The translations under genes were made by a program, and so were the position numbers. Below, piece after piece: positions 1 to 7,267 of a stretch of DNA of 13,716 bases; the stretch's first letter is position 1; every line of letters begins with the position of its first letter. Below the pieces are notes generated by a model. It was not told where the DNA came from. It ran no database searches and was given only the letters and a program-made list of their open reading frames with translations. This DNA is from Planctomycetota bacterium (GTDB lineage Bacteria > Planctomycetota > UBA1135 > JALUZX01). The DNA is taken from assembly GCA_027011425.1 (NCBI GenBank), contig JALUZX010000068.1, positions 1-13,716 on the forward strand, written 5' to 3'.

Positions 1-1155
1 CTCCAGGTTCACGGCCTTCTCCTCGCCCCGCTCCAGCCAGGCCACCACGCCCAGGGCCCCCAGGTTGGAGAGGGCGTAGACGATCAGGTAGATGTAGACC
101 GCCCGCACCCCGAGCTGGGAGTCGGGCCAGCTCGTTCCCGCCATGACGGAGTTGACGCCCACCAGGATGTATCCCGCGTGGGCGATCCCCGAGTAGGCTA
201 GGAGCCGCTTGATGTCGGTCTGGCGGATGGCGCCGAAGTTCCCCGCCGCCATGGTTAGGACAGCCAGGGCAGGGACGGCGTAGCGCACCTCCTTGGGGAC
301 GAGCCCCGCCACGGAGACCATGAGCACGAAGGCCGCCGCCTTGGTCCCCGTGGACATGAGGGCCGTGACGGGAGTGGGAGCGCCCTGGTAGACGTCGGGC
401 GTCCACATCTGGAAGGGAAACAGCGAGGCCTTGAAGAGGAGGGCGGCGAAGATCATGGCCCCCCCGAGCCTGGCGATCCCGTGGATTTCCGGAGGCACGA
501 ACCATTGGGTCCGGAAGGCAGGGACCTGGATGGATCCGTTGCCCGCGTAGAGGAGGGCCAGGCCGAAGACGAAGAAGGCCGCGGCGAAGGCGCCGAGCAT
601 GAAATACTTGATCCCCGCCTCCACGCTCTCGGGGCGGCGCGAGCGGAAGGCCGTGAGAACGTAGAGGGAAAGGGAGAGGATCTCGAGCCCAAGGAAGCAG
701 ACCATCAGGTCGGCGCCGGAGACCATGAGCATCCCGCCCAGGGGCATCAAGAGGAGGAGGGCGAAGTATTCCCCTTCCCTGCCCCCGTCCTCGCCGCTCT
801 TCAGGAAGGGGAGGGAGAGGAAGGCCGTGAAGAGGGCGGCCCCCAGCACAACCAGGTGGCCCAGAAGCTGAGGCGTGTCCAGGAAGTAGGCCTTGTTGAA
901 AAGGGAGACCGTAAAGCCCGCCCGCTCTGGGTAGAGGTTGTTGAGCCCGTAGAGAGCGCCCGTGCGGAGGGCGGTGAGAACGAATGCCAGGGAGAGGATG
1001 AGAATGGTGATCCAACCGGCCGCTCTCTTCCGCCCCGCCCCGCCGGCGGAGAAGACCTGGAGGGCCAGAACCAGCAGGACCCCCAGGGCGAGAAGAACCA
1101 GGGGAAGGCCCAGCCAGGCGTCCTGCGCGGTGAATCCGAACTTCAAGGGCTGCAT
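1..1155 (-). CDS. nuoN: NADH-quinone oxidoreductase subunit N (NuoN), C-terminus cut off by window edge
   Basis: Membrane-arm proton-pumping subunit of complex I, homologous to Mrp-type Na+/H+ antiporter subunits. The frame is open for 385 codons from ATG at 1155 to base 1; about 100 residues are missing compared with the usual 480-500 aa. It is strongly hydrophobic throughout. Residues expected for the pumping channel are present: Glu158 in GLEILSLSLYVL, Lys242 in FKASLFPF followed by the family signature MWTPDVYQGAPTPV, Lys272 in TGTKAAAF, and Lys316 in DIKRLLAYSGIAHAGY. The start lies three bases after the nuoM stop and is preceded by a GGGGAGG Shine-Dalgarno about 9 bases upstream. It is the last nuo gene visible, as in standard clusters. 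What follows it is outside the window, so an operon terminator cannot be assessed. The family call is secure. Confidence 0.97.
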   Translation of the reverse strand, partial: MQPLKFGFTAQDAWLGLPLVLLALGVLLVLALQVFSAGGAGRKRAAGWITILILSLAFVLTALRTGALYGLNNLYPERAGFTVSLFNKAYFLDTPQLLGHLVVLGAALFTAFLSLPFLKSGEDGGREGEYFALLLLMPLGGMLMVSGADLMVCFLGLEILSLSLYVLTAFRSRRPESVEAGIKYFMLGAFAAAFFVFGLALLYAGNGSIQVPAFRTQWFVPPEIHGIARLGGAMIFAALLFKASLFPFQMWTPDVYQGAPTPVTALMSTGTKAAAFVLMVSVAGLVPKEVRYAVPALAVLTMAAGNFGAIRQTDIKRLLAYSGIAHAGYILVGVNSVMAGTSWPDSQLGVRAVYIYLIVYALSNLGALGVVAWLERGEEKAVNLE

Positions 1156-1158
1156 GAC

Positions 1159-2706
1159 CTATTTCCTCCCCGATGGATGGATGCTCACCACCCTCTGCTG
1201 GATCTTCCGGAGGGTCTTGTCCATCCGGTCCAGGAAGGGCGAGGGATAGACGCCGATCCAGAAGATAAGGGCGGCGATCGGGATCAGGACTCCCCTCTCC
1301 CTCCAGGTGATGTCCCGGAGTTCCTTGTTGGCCGGCTTGTCCAGCGGGCCGAACAGCACCCTTCTTACCATGGAAAGCATATAGAGCGCGCCCAGGACCA
1401 CGCCCGAGGCGCCGACTACGGCGAAGACGGGCCGGCTCTCGAAGGTGCCCAGAAGGATCATGAACTCTCCCACGAACCCGTTGGTGCCGGGAAGGCCGAT
1501 GGCGGCGAGAGTGGCCACCATGAGGAAGAAGGCGTAGACCGGCATGACCCGGGCGATTCCCCCGAACTCGGCGATCATCCTGGTGTGGCGCCGCTCGTAG
1601 ACCATGCCCACAAGAAGGAACAAGGCCCCCGTGGAGAGCCCGTGGTTCACCATCTGCAAAAGGCTCCCCTTCATGGCCATGGTGGTGAGGGCGAAGGTTC
1701 CGAGCACGACGAAGCCCAGGTGGCTGATGGAGCTGTAGGCCACGAGCTTCTTCATGTCTTCTTGCGCCCAGGCGAGAAGGGCGCCGTACACGATGCCCAC
1801 AAGGGCGAGCCCCATGATCCAGGGGGCGAAATAGGCGAAGGCCTCTGGAAAGAGGGGGGCGCAAAAGCGAAGCATCCCGTAGGTCCCCATCTTCAGGAGC
1901 ACCCCGGCCAGGATCACAGACCCCGAGGTGGGGGCCTCCACGTGGGCGTCGGGAAGCCAGGTATGGAAGGGGAAGAGGGGAACCTTGATGGCGAAACTCA
2001 GGGTGAAGGCCAGGAAACAGAGCACCTGGGGCGTCCAGGCCAGGGGCGAGCGGGAGGCCAGCTCCAGGACCTGGGCGGTTCCGTGCTGGAGGACCTGGCC
2101 GTCCGGGCCGATCACGGTGCTCTGCAGGACCAGGTAGATGATGGCTCCCAGCATGAGGAGGGAGCCCGCCAGGGTGTAGAGGAAGAACTTGACCGCCGCG
2201 TAGATCCTCCGGGGGCCGCCCCAGATCCCGATGAGGAAGTAGAGGGGAACCAGCATGAGTTCCCAGAAGACGTAGAAGAGGAAGAGATCCAGGGCCAGGA
2301 AGGTGCCGATCATCCCGGCCTCCATGAGCAGCATCCAGAAGCAGAATTCTCTTTCTCTCTTCCGGATATGGCCGGGCGCGGCGATCACCACCAGCGGGGA
2401 GAGGAAGGTGGTGAGGAGCACCAGCAGGAGCGAGAGGCCGTCGATCCCCATGTGGAACCGCACCTCCACCCCGAGGATGTGCCCGAACCAGGGGAGGTTC
2501 ACCTCGTAGGCCACCCCCGACGCGCCCGGGCCGTAGCCGAACCAGGCGGGAACGCTGAAGGCGAAGACCGCCAGGGTCACGGCCACGGTCCAGCGGAAGG
2601 CCCACTTGGGGGGCGCCATGAGGATGCCGATCGCGCCGAGGAGGGGCAGGAAGACCAGGATCCCCGGCATGCCGAAAAGGAGGGTAAGGATGTCTGCCGT
2701 ACTCAC
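1159..2706 (-). CDS. nuoM: NADH-quinone oxidoreductase subunit M (NuoM)
   Basis: Second large antiporter-like proton-pumping subunit of the membrane arm; 515 aa, close to the 509 aa of the E. coli protein. Key ionisable residues are visible: Glu149 in FWELMLVPLYFLIG, Lys241 in AIKVPLFPFHTWLPDAHVEAPT, Lys272 in LLKMGTYG and Glu414 in GFVGEFMILLG. These correspond by context to E. coli Glu144, Lys234, Lys265 and Glu407. The chosen start is GTG at 2706, overlapping the nuoL stop in a GTGA junction. The frame stays open another 59 codons upstream, but that stretch is arginine- and glycine-rich and overlaps nuoL, so it is out-of-frame nuoL sequence. The next internal candidate, ATG at codon 12 or 13, would cut into the first hydrophobic segment. 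The upstream Shine-Dalgarno is weak (a G run), so expression probably relies on coupling to nuoL. Confidence 0.96.
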   Translation of the reverse strand: MSTADILTLLFGMPGILVFLPLLGAIGILMAPPKWAFRWTVAVTLAVFAFSVPAWFGYGPGASGVAYEVNLPWFGHILGVEVRFHMGIDGLSLLLVLLTTFLSPLVVIAAPGHIRKREREFCFWMLLMEAGMIGTFLALDLFLFYVFWELMLVPLYFLIGIWGGPRRIYAAVKFFLYTLAGSLLMLGAIIYLVLQSTVIGPDGQVLQHGTAQVLELASRSPLAWTPQVLCFLAFTLSFAIKVPLFPFHTWLPDAHVEAPTSGSVILAGVLLKMGTYGMLRFCAPLFPEAFAYFAPWIMGLALVGIVYGALLAWAQEDMKKLVAYSSISHLGFVVLGTFALTTMAMKGSLLQMVNHGLSTGALFLLVGMVYERRHTRMIAEFGGIARVMPVYAFFLMVATLAAIGLPGTNGFVGEFMILLGTFESRPVFAVVGASGVVLGALYMLSMVRRVLFGPLDKPANKELRDITWRERGVLIPIAALIFWIGVYPSPFLDRMDKTLRKIQQRVVSIHPSGRK

Positions 2707-4631
2707 CGGAGGACCCCCACGAGAACGATGATGCCCAGCACAAGGGCCCCGGCGGCGAACCAGGCCGCGTAGGTGGAGACCTTGCCGTCCTGGACCTTGT
2801 TCACCGCGCCCCCGGCCTCGTCGCACCTGCGGGCCGTTCCGTTCACCAGGCCGTCCACCACGGCCTGGTCGAAGAGGGCGCAAGCCACCGAGAAGAGCCG
2901 CAGGGGGGCGACCACGAGGAACGCGTAGATTTCGTCCACGAAGAACTTGCCGTACGAGAGGATGTAGAGCGGATGCAGGCGGCGGGCCATCCGCTCACCC
3001 CAGCCCGGCCCGGCCTTGTAGAGGGCCCAGCCCGGGAGGATGCCCAACAGGGCGCAACCCACCCCCACGAGGAGGAAGATCCACTCCGCGCCGTGGCCGA
3101 GCCCCCCGGATTCCTCCAGGGCGGCCGTGGACCGCTCCACGAAGGGGCCGATCAGGTTCAGGTGGCCGAAGACGTGGGGCAGACCCAGGAATCCTCCGAC
3201 CGTGGCGAGGATGGCCAGGACCACCAGCGGGATGGTCATGGTGGGTGGGGACTCGTGGGGGTGCACTTGCCCGGGATCGAACCTCTCTTTCCCGAGGAAC
3301 GTGAGAGAAACCATGCGAAACGTATAGAAGGCCGTGAAGACCGCCGTCAGCGCTCCCAGGGCGTAGAGGGCCACGTGGAAGGGGTCGCCGAACCGGACGG
3401 TCTGCCAGAGGATCTCGTCCTTGGAGAAGAAGCCCGAGAAGGGCGGCATGCCCGCCAGGGAGAAGGCCCCGGCCAGGAAGGTGAGGTAGGTGATGGGCAT
3501 GTATTTCTTGAGCCCGCCCATCTTCAACATGTCCAGCTCGTCGTGCATGGCGTGCATGACCGAGCCGGCCCCGAGAAAGAGGAGGGCCTTGAAGAAGGCG
3601 TGGGTGGTGAGGTGAAAGACGGCCGCCGAGAAGGCCCCGGCGCCGCATCCCAAAAACATGTATCCAAGCTGGCTCACCGTGGAGTAGGCCAGCACCTTCT
3701 TGATGTCCCTTTGGGTGACGGCGATGGCCGCCGCCAGGGTCGCCGTGAGGCCTCCCACCAGGGCCACCACCCCGAGGGCAATGGGGGCGTGGACGTAGAT
3801 GAAGGAACAGCGGGAGACCATGTAGACCCCGGCGGTCACCATGGTGGCGGCGTGGATGAGGGCCGAGACGGGCGTTGGGCCGGCCATGGCGTCGGGGAGC
3901 CAGATGTAGAGGGGGATCTGGGCGCTCTTTCCCGTGGCGCCCAGAAAGAGGAGGAGGCCCACGGCCAGGGCCAGGCCCGGAGTCAGGGCCCCCGAGGCGG
4001 CCTTGGCCTTCAGCACCCCGTAGTCCAGGCTCCCGAAGTGGGTTGCCAGAAGGAAGAGGCCCAAAAGGAAGCCGAAATCCCCGATACGGTTGACGATAAA
4101 CGCCTTCTGGCCCGCCCGGGCCGGGGTGGCTTCCGGGGCGAATCCCTCCTCCCGGTCGTACCAGAACCCGATCAAAAGGTAGCTCATCAGCCCCACTCCC
4201 TCCCAGCCCACGAACATGAGAAGCATGTTCGCCCCGAGCACCAGGAGGGACATGGCGAAGACGAAGAGGTTCAGGTAGGCGAAGAACTTGGCGAACCCCT
4301 CGTCGTGGGCCATGTATCCCACGGAGTAGAGGTGGATGAGGGCGCTCACGCCGGTGACCACGAGAATCATCACGGCGGAAAGGCTGTCCAGCCTCAGGTC
4401 GAAGGCCGCCCGGAAGGATCCCGCCTGGATCCAGGTGAACCCCCGGACGATCATGACCCCCCCCGGGTCCAGGCCGAGGAAGAGGGAGAGCGCCAGGGCG
4501 AAGGCTCCCCACACGGCGAGGTTCGCCACCACGCCGGCGGATTTCCTGGGCGCCAGCCCGGCGTGGATCGCCCCGCTCAGGGCGGCTCCCGCGAGGGGAA
4601 GGAGTGGGATCAGGAAGAGAAGTTTTTCCAT
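2703..4631 (-). CDS. nuoL: NADH-quinone oxidoreductase subunit L (NuoL)
   Basis: Distal antiporter-like proton-pumping subunit, whose long lateral C-terminal helix spans the membrane arm. It is 642 aa (E. coli 613). Signatures: Glu144 in VGWEGVGLMSYLLIGFWYDR, Lys235 in GKSAQIPLYIWLPDAMAGPTPV, His260 in SALIHAATMVTAG, Lys348 in HAFFKALLFLGAGSVMHA, and Asp405 in SGFFSKDEIL. The C-terminal part (about residues 550-642) contains a long amphipathic stretch and a final hydrophobic segment, as expected for the lateral helix and its anchor. ATG at 4631 follows the nuoK stop by four bases, and AAGGGG spanning the nuoK end serves as its ribosome site. Nothing is truncated and every catalytic-type residue I looked for is present. 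Confidence 0.97.
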   Translation of the reverse strand: MEKLLFLIPLLPLAGAALSGAIHAGLAPRKSAGVVANLAVWGAFALALSLFLGLDPGGVMIVRGFTWIQAGSFRAAFDLRLDSLSAVMILVVTGVSALIHLYSVGYMAHDEGFAKFFAYLNLFVFAMSLLVLGANMLLMFVGWEGVGLMSYLLIGFWYDREEGFAPEATPARAGQKAFIVNRIGDFGFLLGLFLLATHFGSLDYGVLKAKAASGALTPGLALAVGLLLFLGATGKSAQIPLYIWLPDAMAGPTPVSALIHAATMVTAGVYMVSRCSFIYVHAPIALGVVALVGGLTATLAAAIAVTQRDIKKVLAYSTVSQLGYMFLGCGAGAFSAAVFHLTTHAFFKALLFLGAGSVMHAMHDELDMLKMGGLKKYMPITYLTFLAGAFSLAGMPPFSGFFSKDEILWQTVRFGDPFHVALYALGALTAVFTAFYTFRMVSLTFLGKERFDPGQVHPHESPPTMTIPLVVLAILATVGGFLGLPHVFGHLNLIGPFVERSTAALEESGGLGHGAEWIFLLVGVGCALLGILPGWALYKAGPGWGERMARRLHPLYILSYGKFFVDEIYAFLVVAPLRLFSVACALFDQAVVDGLVNGTARRCDEAGGAVNKVQDGKVSTYAAWFAAGALVLGIIVLVGVLR

Positions 4632-4635
4632 GCGA

Positions 4636-4947
4636 TCACCCCTTCAGGTCCGTGGCGGAATCGGCGGAGACGCTCTTCTTCAAGCGGTGGAGGGCCGTGA
4701 TCAGGCCCAGCCCCACGGCCGCCTCGGCGGCGGCCACGGCGATGACGAAGATCACCAGGATCTGGCCCTCCACCTGCCACCCCCGGTCGCGGGCGGCGGC
4801 CAGCAGGACCAGGTTGGCCGCATTCAGCATGACCTCCACGCTCATGAACATGACGATCAAGTTGCGGCGTATCAGGAATCCCAGGGCGCCGATCCCAAAA
4901 AGGCATCCCGCCAGGACGAGGAGGGCCGAAGTCGGTGCGGGCGGCAC
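4636..4947 (-). CDS. nuoK: NADH-quinone oxidoreductase subunit K (NuoK)
   Basis: Small membrane subunit homologous to MrpC, 103 aa with three hydrophobic segments (about residues 7-26, 30-52 and 62-86). The two buried glutamates of the family are present: Glu38 in FMSVEVMLNAANL and Glu75 in AVAAAEAAVGLGL, matching E. coli Glu36 and Glu72 by context. It starts at GTG 4947, three bases after the nuoJ stop. A perfect AAGGAGG overlapping the end of nuoJ sits eight bases upstream and supports this start. It lies between nuoJ and nuoL, the standard position. Confidence 0.96.
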   Translation of the reverse strand: MPPAPTSALLVLAGCLFGIGALGFLIRRNLIVMFMSVEVMLNAANLVLLAAARDRGWQVEGQILVIFVIAVAAAEAAVGLGLITALHRLKKSVSADSATDLKG

Positions 4948-4950
4948 GGG

Positions 4951-5667
4951 TCAGGCCTCCTTTCTCCCCGATGCGGGGGGTCGGGCCAGGAGGATCACGC
5001 CCACCAGGGCGGCCAGGAGGAGGAAGGTGATCGCCTCGAAGGGCAGGAGGTATTTCCCGAAGAGGGAATCGGCGAACCCGGCGCCGGCCGAGACCGAGGA
5101 GGCGGCCTGGGAGGCCTTGACCGGGAGGAGAGCCGGGTCCAGGGCGTCCTTGACGGCTCCCTTGGCGGAGGAGGCCGCCACCAAAAAGGCCACCAGGGCC
5201 GTGCCGGTGAGCCCGCCCGCCAGGACGGGGCCGGCGAGTCCCGGCCTGAAATCGGACCAGCCCTCCCCGCGGCGCCCGAGGTCGAGGAGCATCACCACGA
5301 AGAGGAAGAGGACCACGATGGCCCCCGAGTAGACCAGGATCTGCACCATGGCCAGGAAGGGAAATCCCAGCACCAGGTAGAGGGCCGCCATCCCTGTGAA
5401 GCATCCCATCATGTAGACCGCCGAGACGGCCGGGTTGGGGTGGAGCACGATCCCGAGCGCGCATCCCAGGGTGCCGATCCCCAGCACGGCGAAGAGCGCC
5501 AGGGCGGGTGGAAGGCCGAAGACGGCCCAGAGACCCGCCGCCAGCAGGACCAGGAAGACCCCGCTGGTCACGGGGGCCCTCTTCCCGGCCAGGTTGTAGG
5601 CCGAGACCAGGACGCCCGCCCCCAGGAGGGCGGCCAGGATCCAGGTCAGGACTGGGGACGATTCCAC
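4951..5667 (-). CDS. nuoJ: NADH-quinone oxidoreductase subunit J (NuoJ), with N-terminal extension
   Basis: Membrane subunit next to the quinone-coupling region; 238 aa from GTG at 5667. The NuoJ core begins near residue 57 (LALFAVLGIGTLGCA) and includes HPNPAVSAVYMM and the hallmark third-helix motif VQILVYSGAIVVLFLFVVML (about residues 108-127), where Tyr113 and the following glycine lie at the helix break known in this family. About 55 residues precede the core, with two further hydrophobic stretches (about 8-26 and 33-52), so the protein is longer than the usual 160-185 aa. The GTG start overlaps the nuoI 3' end by 22 bases and has AAAAGGA ten bases upstream. An internal GTG near codon 61 would give a normal-sized protein but leave an unexplained open hydrophobic stretch of about 160 bases. 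The family is certain and the start is moderately certain. Confidence 0.92.
   Translation of the reverse strand: MESSPVLTWILAALLGAGVLVSAYNLAGKRAPVTSGVFLVLLAAGLWAVFGLPPALALFAVLGIGTLGCALGIVLHPNPAVSAVYMMGCFTGMAALYLVLGFPFLAMVQILVYSGAIVVLFLFVVMLLDLGRRGEGWSDFRPGLAGPVLAGGLTGTALVAFLVAASSAKGAVKDALDPALLPVKASQAASSVSAGAGFADSLFGKYLLPFEAITFLLLAALVGVILLARPPASGRKEA
4956..4962 (-). promoter_or_regulatory. Ribosome binding site of nuoK
   Basis: Perfect AAGGAGG eight bases before the GTG at 4947, overlapping the final codons of nuoJ. It supports the non-ATG start. Confidence 0.8.
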
Positions 5668-6236
5668 TTGCGATACATCCTTTTCGTGTAATCGATCCGT
5701 TCTTGGAGCTTTTCCACCGGGACCAGGAGATCCTCCAGGTGGTGGAGGGCCTTGGGCCTGGCGTCGGTGGCCATCAGCAGTTCGTCGCTCATGAGGATGG
5801 CCTCCTCCGGGCAGGCCTCCTCGCACATGCCGCAGAGAATGCAGCGGAGCATGTCGATCTGGAAATCCCGGGGTTCGCGCTGGATGGGGTCGCTCGTCTC
5901 CCCAGGGTCGATGGTGATGGCCCGGGCGGGGCAGACGAACTCGCAGAGCCCGCAGGAGACGCACCGGATGGAGCCGTCCGGGTTTTTGGCCAGGACGGGC
6001 CGGCCCTTGACGGAAGGGTGTCTCGGGAAGGGCTCCTCGGGGAACTGGATCGTGAATCTCGGCCGGAACATCTCCCGGAGCGTGAAGCCCATGCCCTTGA
6101 AGATCTCGATCAGGGCGACCTTCTCCTTCCAGTCCAGGCGGTCCTTGCGGAGCACCTTGACAGGAACGGGTTTCCCCGAGGGGGTGGGGCCCAGGAAGGG
6201 ACGGGCCGCTTCGGGAACCTGATCGTATCCGCTCAT
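5646..6236 (-). CDS. nuoI: NADH-quinone oxidoreductase subunit I (NuoI), 2x[4Fe-4S] ferredoxin-like
   Basis: Peripheral-arm subunit carrying clusters N6a and N6b, which pass electrons towards N2 and quinone. It is 196 aa with two ferredoxin motifs: Cys92, Cys95, Cys98 and Cys102 in CVSCGLCEFVCP, and Cys132, Cys135, Cys138 and Cys142 in CILCGMCEEACP. The N-terminal arm (about residues 38-70, including IFKGMGFTLREMF and FTIQFPEEPFP) resembles the amphipathic region that anchors NuoI to the membrane and NuoH. ATG at 6236 shares one base with the nuoH stop (TGATG), and a GGGGGA about eight bases upstream acts as ribosome site. Its normal acceptor cluster N2 would sit on NuoB, which this window does not encode. 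Confidence 0.97.
   Translation of the reverse strand: MSGYDQVPEAARPFLGPTPSGKPVPVKVLRKDRLDWKEKVALIEIFKGMGFTLREMFRPRFTIQFPEEPFPRHPSVKGRPVLAKNPDGSIRCVSCGLCEFVCPARAITIDPGETSDPIQREPRDFQIDMLRCILCGMCEEACPEEAILMSDELLMATDARPKALHHLEDLLVPVEKLQERIDYTKRMYRKWNRPQS
5678..5684 (-). promoter_or_regulatory. Probable ribosome binding site of nuoJ
   Basis: AAAAGGA ten bases before the GTG at 5667, within the nuoI 3' end. It supports translation of the N-terminally extended NuoJ, though the spacing is at the long end. Confidence 0.5.
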
Positions 6237-7267
6237 CAGTAGATCCCCCAGATCACGCCGCCGCCCCCGGCCAGGATGGTGACCATGGCCAGGGGAAGGA
6301 GAACCTTCCACCCCAGCGCCATGAGCTGGTCCCACCGGACCCGGGGCAGGGTCCACCGCACCCAGATGAAGACGAAGAGGAAGAAGAAGGTCTTGGCCAG
6401 AAAGATCGCCGCCCCGAGCAGAACGTTCAGGACCGGGTTTCCGAAGATCCTCTCCAGGCCGAAGAGCGTGTGGCCCCCGAGAAAGAGGGTGGTCAGCATG
6501 CTGGCCTGGACGAACATGGCCACGTATTCGCCCAGAAAGAAGAGGGCGAACCGCATGGAGGAATACTCCGTGTGGTAGCCGCCCACCAGCTCGGGCTCGC
6601 ACTCCACCAAGTCGAAGGGAAGCCGGTTGGTCTCGGCGAAAGAGGCGATCCAGAAGAGGAAGAAGGCCACGGTGCCCACGGGGAACCGGAAGACGTTCCA
6701 GAGGCCTTCCTGGGCCAGGGCGATGCCCCTTGTGCTCATGGTCCCGCTGAAAAGGAGGACCGTGGCCATGGCCAGCACCATGGTCAGCTCGTAGGAGACC
6801 ACCTGGGCGGCGCTCCTCAGCCCCCCGAGGAGGGAATACTTGTTGTTGGAGGACCAGCCCCCGAGAAGGATGCCGTAGACCCCGAGCGAGGAGACGGCCA
6901 TCAGGTAGAGGATGCCCACGGGCATGTCCGCCACGACCAGGGGGATCTTCTTTCCCGCCACGGTGAGGGCGTCTCCCAGGGGAATGACCGCCACGGCCAG
7001 AAGGGCCGATCCCGTCACCAGGGCGGGGGCGAGCTTGAAGAGGAAGGGGTTGGCCCCGGTGGGGAGGAGTTCTTCCTTGAAGAAGAGCTTGATCCCGTCG
7101 GCCATGGGCTGGAGGAGGCCCCAGGGACCCACGCGGTTGGGGCCGTAACGGTTCTGGATCCAGCCCGCGATCTTCCGTTCCGCCAGGGTGGCGTATGCGG
7201 CCACGCCGAAGGCCAACCCGATGAAGAGGGCCACCTTCAGGAGCGCCGCGACGACGAGGACCGTCAC
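6236..7267 (-). CDS. nuoH: NADH-quinone oxidoreductase subunit H (NuoH)
   Basis: Membrane subunit that forms the quinone entry channel and the contact with the peripheral arm; 343 aa (E. coli 325). Signatures include AERKIAGWIQNRYGPNRVGP (residues 29-48), MADGIKLFFKE, SYELTM around Glu160, and the acidic loop ETNRLPFDLVECEPEL (212-227) followed by GGYHTEYSSMRFALFFLGEY. The acidic residues Glu222, Glu224 and Glu226 are present, but Cys223 and Pro225 replace the residues more often found in this loop (EAESEL-like). The start is GTG at 7267, overlapping the nuoG stop as GTGA, with a perfect AAGGAGG seven bases upstream inside nuoG. Confidence 0.96.
   Translation of the reverse strand: MTVLVVAALLKVALFIGLAFGVAAYATLAERKIAGWIQNRYGPNRVGPWGLLQPMADGIKLFFKEELLPTGANPFLFKLAPALVTGSALLAVAVIPLGDALTVAGKKIPLVVADMPVGILYLMAVSSLGVYGILLGGWSSNNKYSLLGGLRSAAQVVSYELTMVLAMATVLLFSGTMSTRGIALAQEGLWNVFRFPVGTVAFFLFWIASFAETNRLPFDLVECEPELVGGYHTEYSSMRFALFFLGEYVAMFVQASMLTTLFLGGHTLFGLERIFGNPVLNVLLGAAIFLAKTFFFLFVFIWVRWTLPRVRWDQLMALGWKVLLPLAMVTILAGGGGVIWGIY

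Noticed and set aside
481..2772. A 763-codon open frame on the plus strand opposite nuoN, nuoM and the end of nuoL
   Set aside because: Its product is a low-complexity Glu/Gly/His/Asp/Pro-rich chain with no recognisable domain. It is the antisense image of GC-rich hydrophobic codons, where reverse-strand stops are rare because the nuo genes avoid TTA, CTA and TCA codons.
2707..2883. N-terminal extension of nuoM to an upstream start (59 extra codons)
   Set aside because: The extra stretch is Arg/Gly-rich, overlaps the nuoL 3' end in another frame, and has no counterpart in the NuoM family.
2973..4700. A 575-codon plus-strand open frame opposite nuoL, and similar ones at 4336-5691, 6470-7957, 7495-9288 and 10760-12349
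   Set aside because: They have the same charged, repetitive antisense composition and no ribosome-site logic, and they lie wholly opposite well-supported nuo genes.
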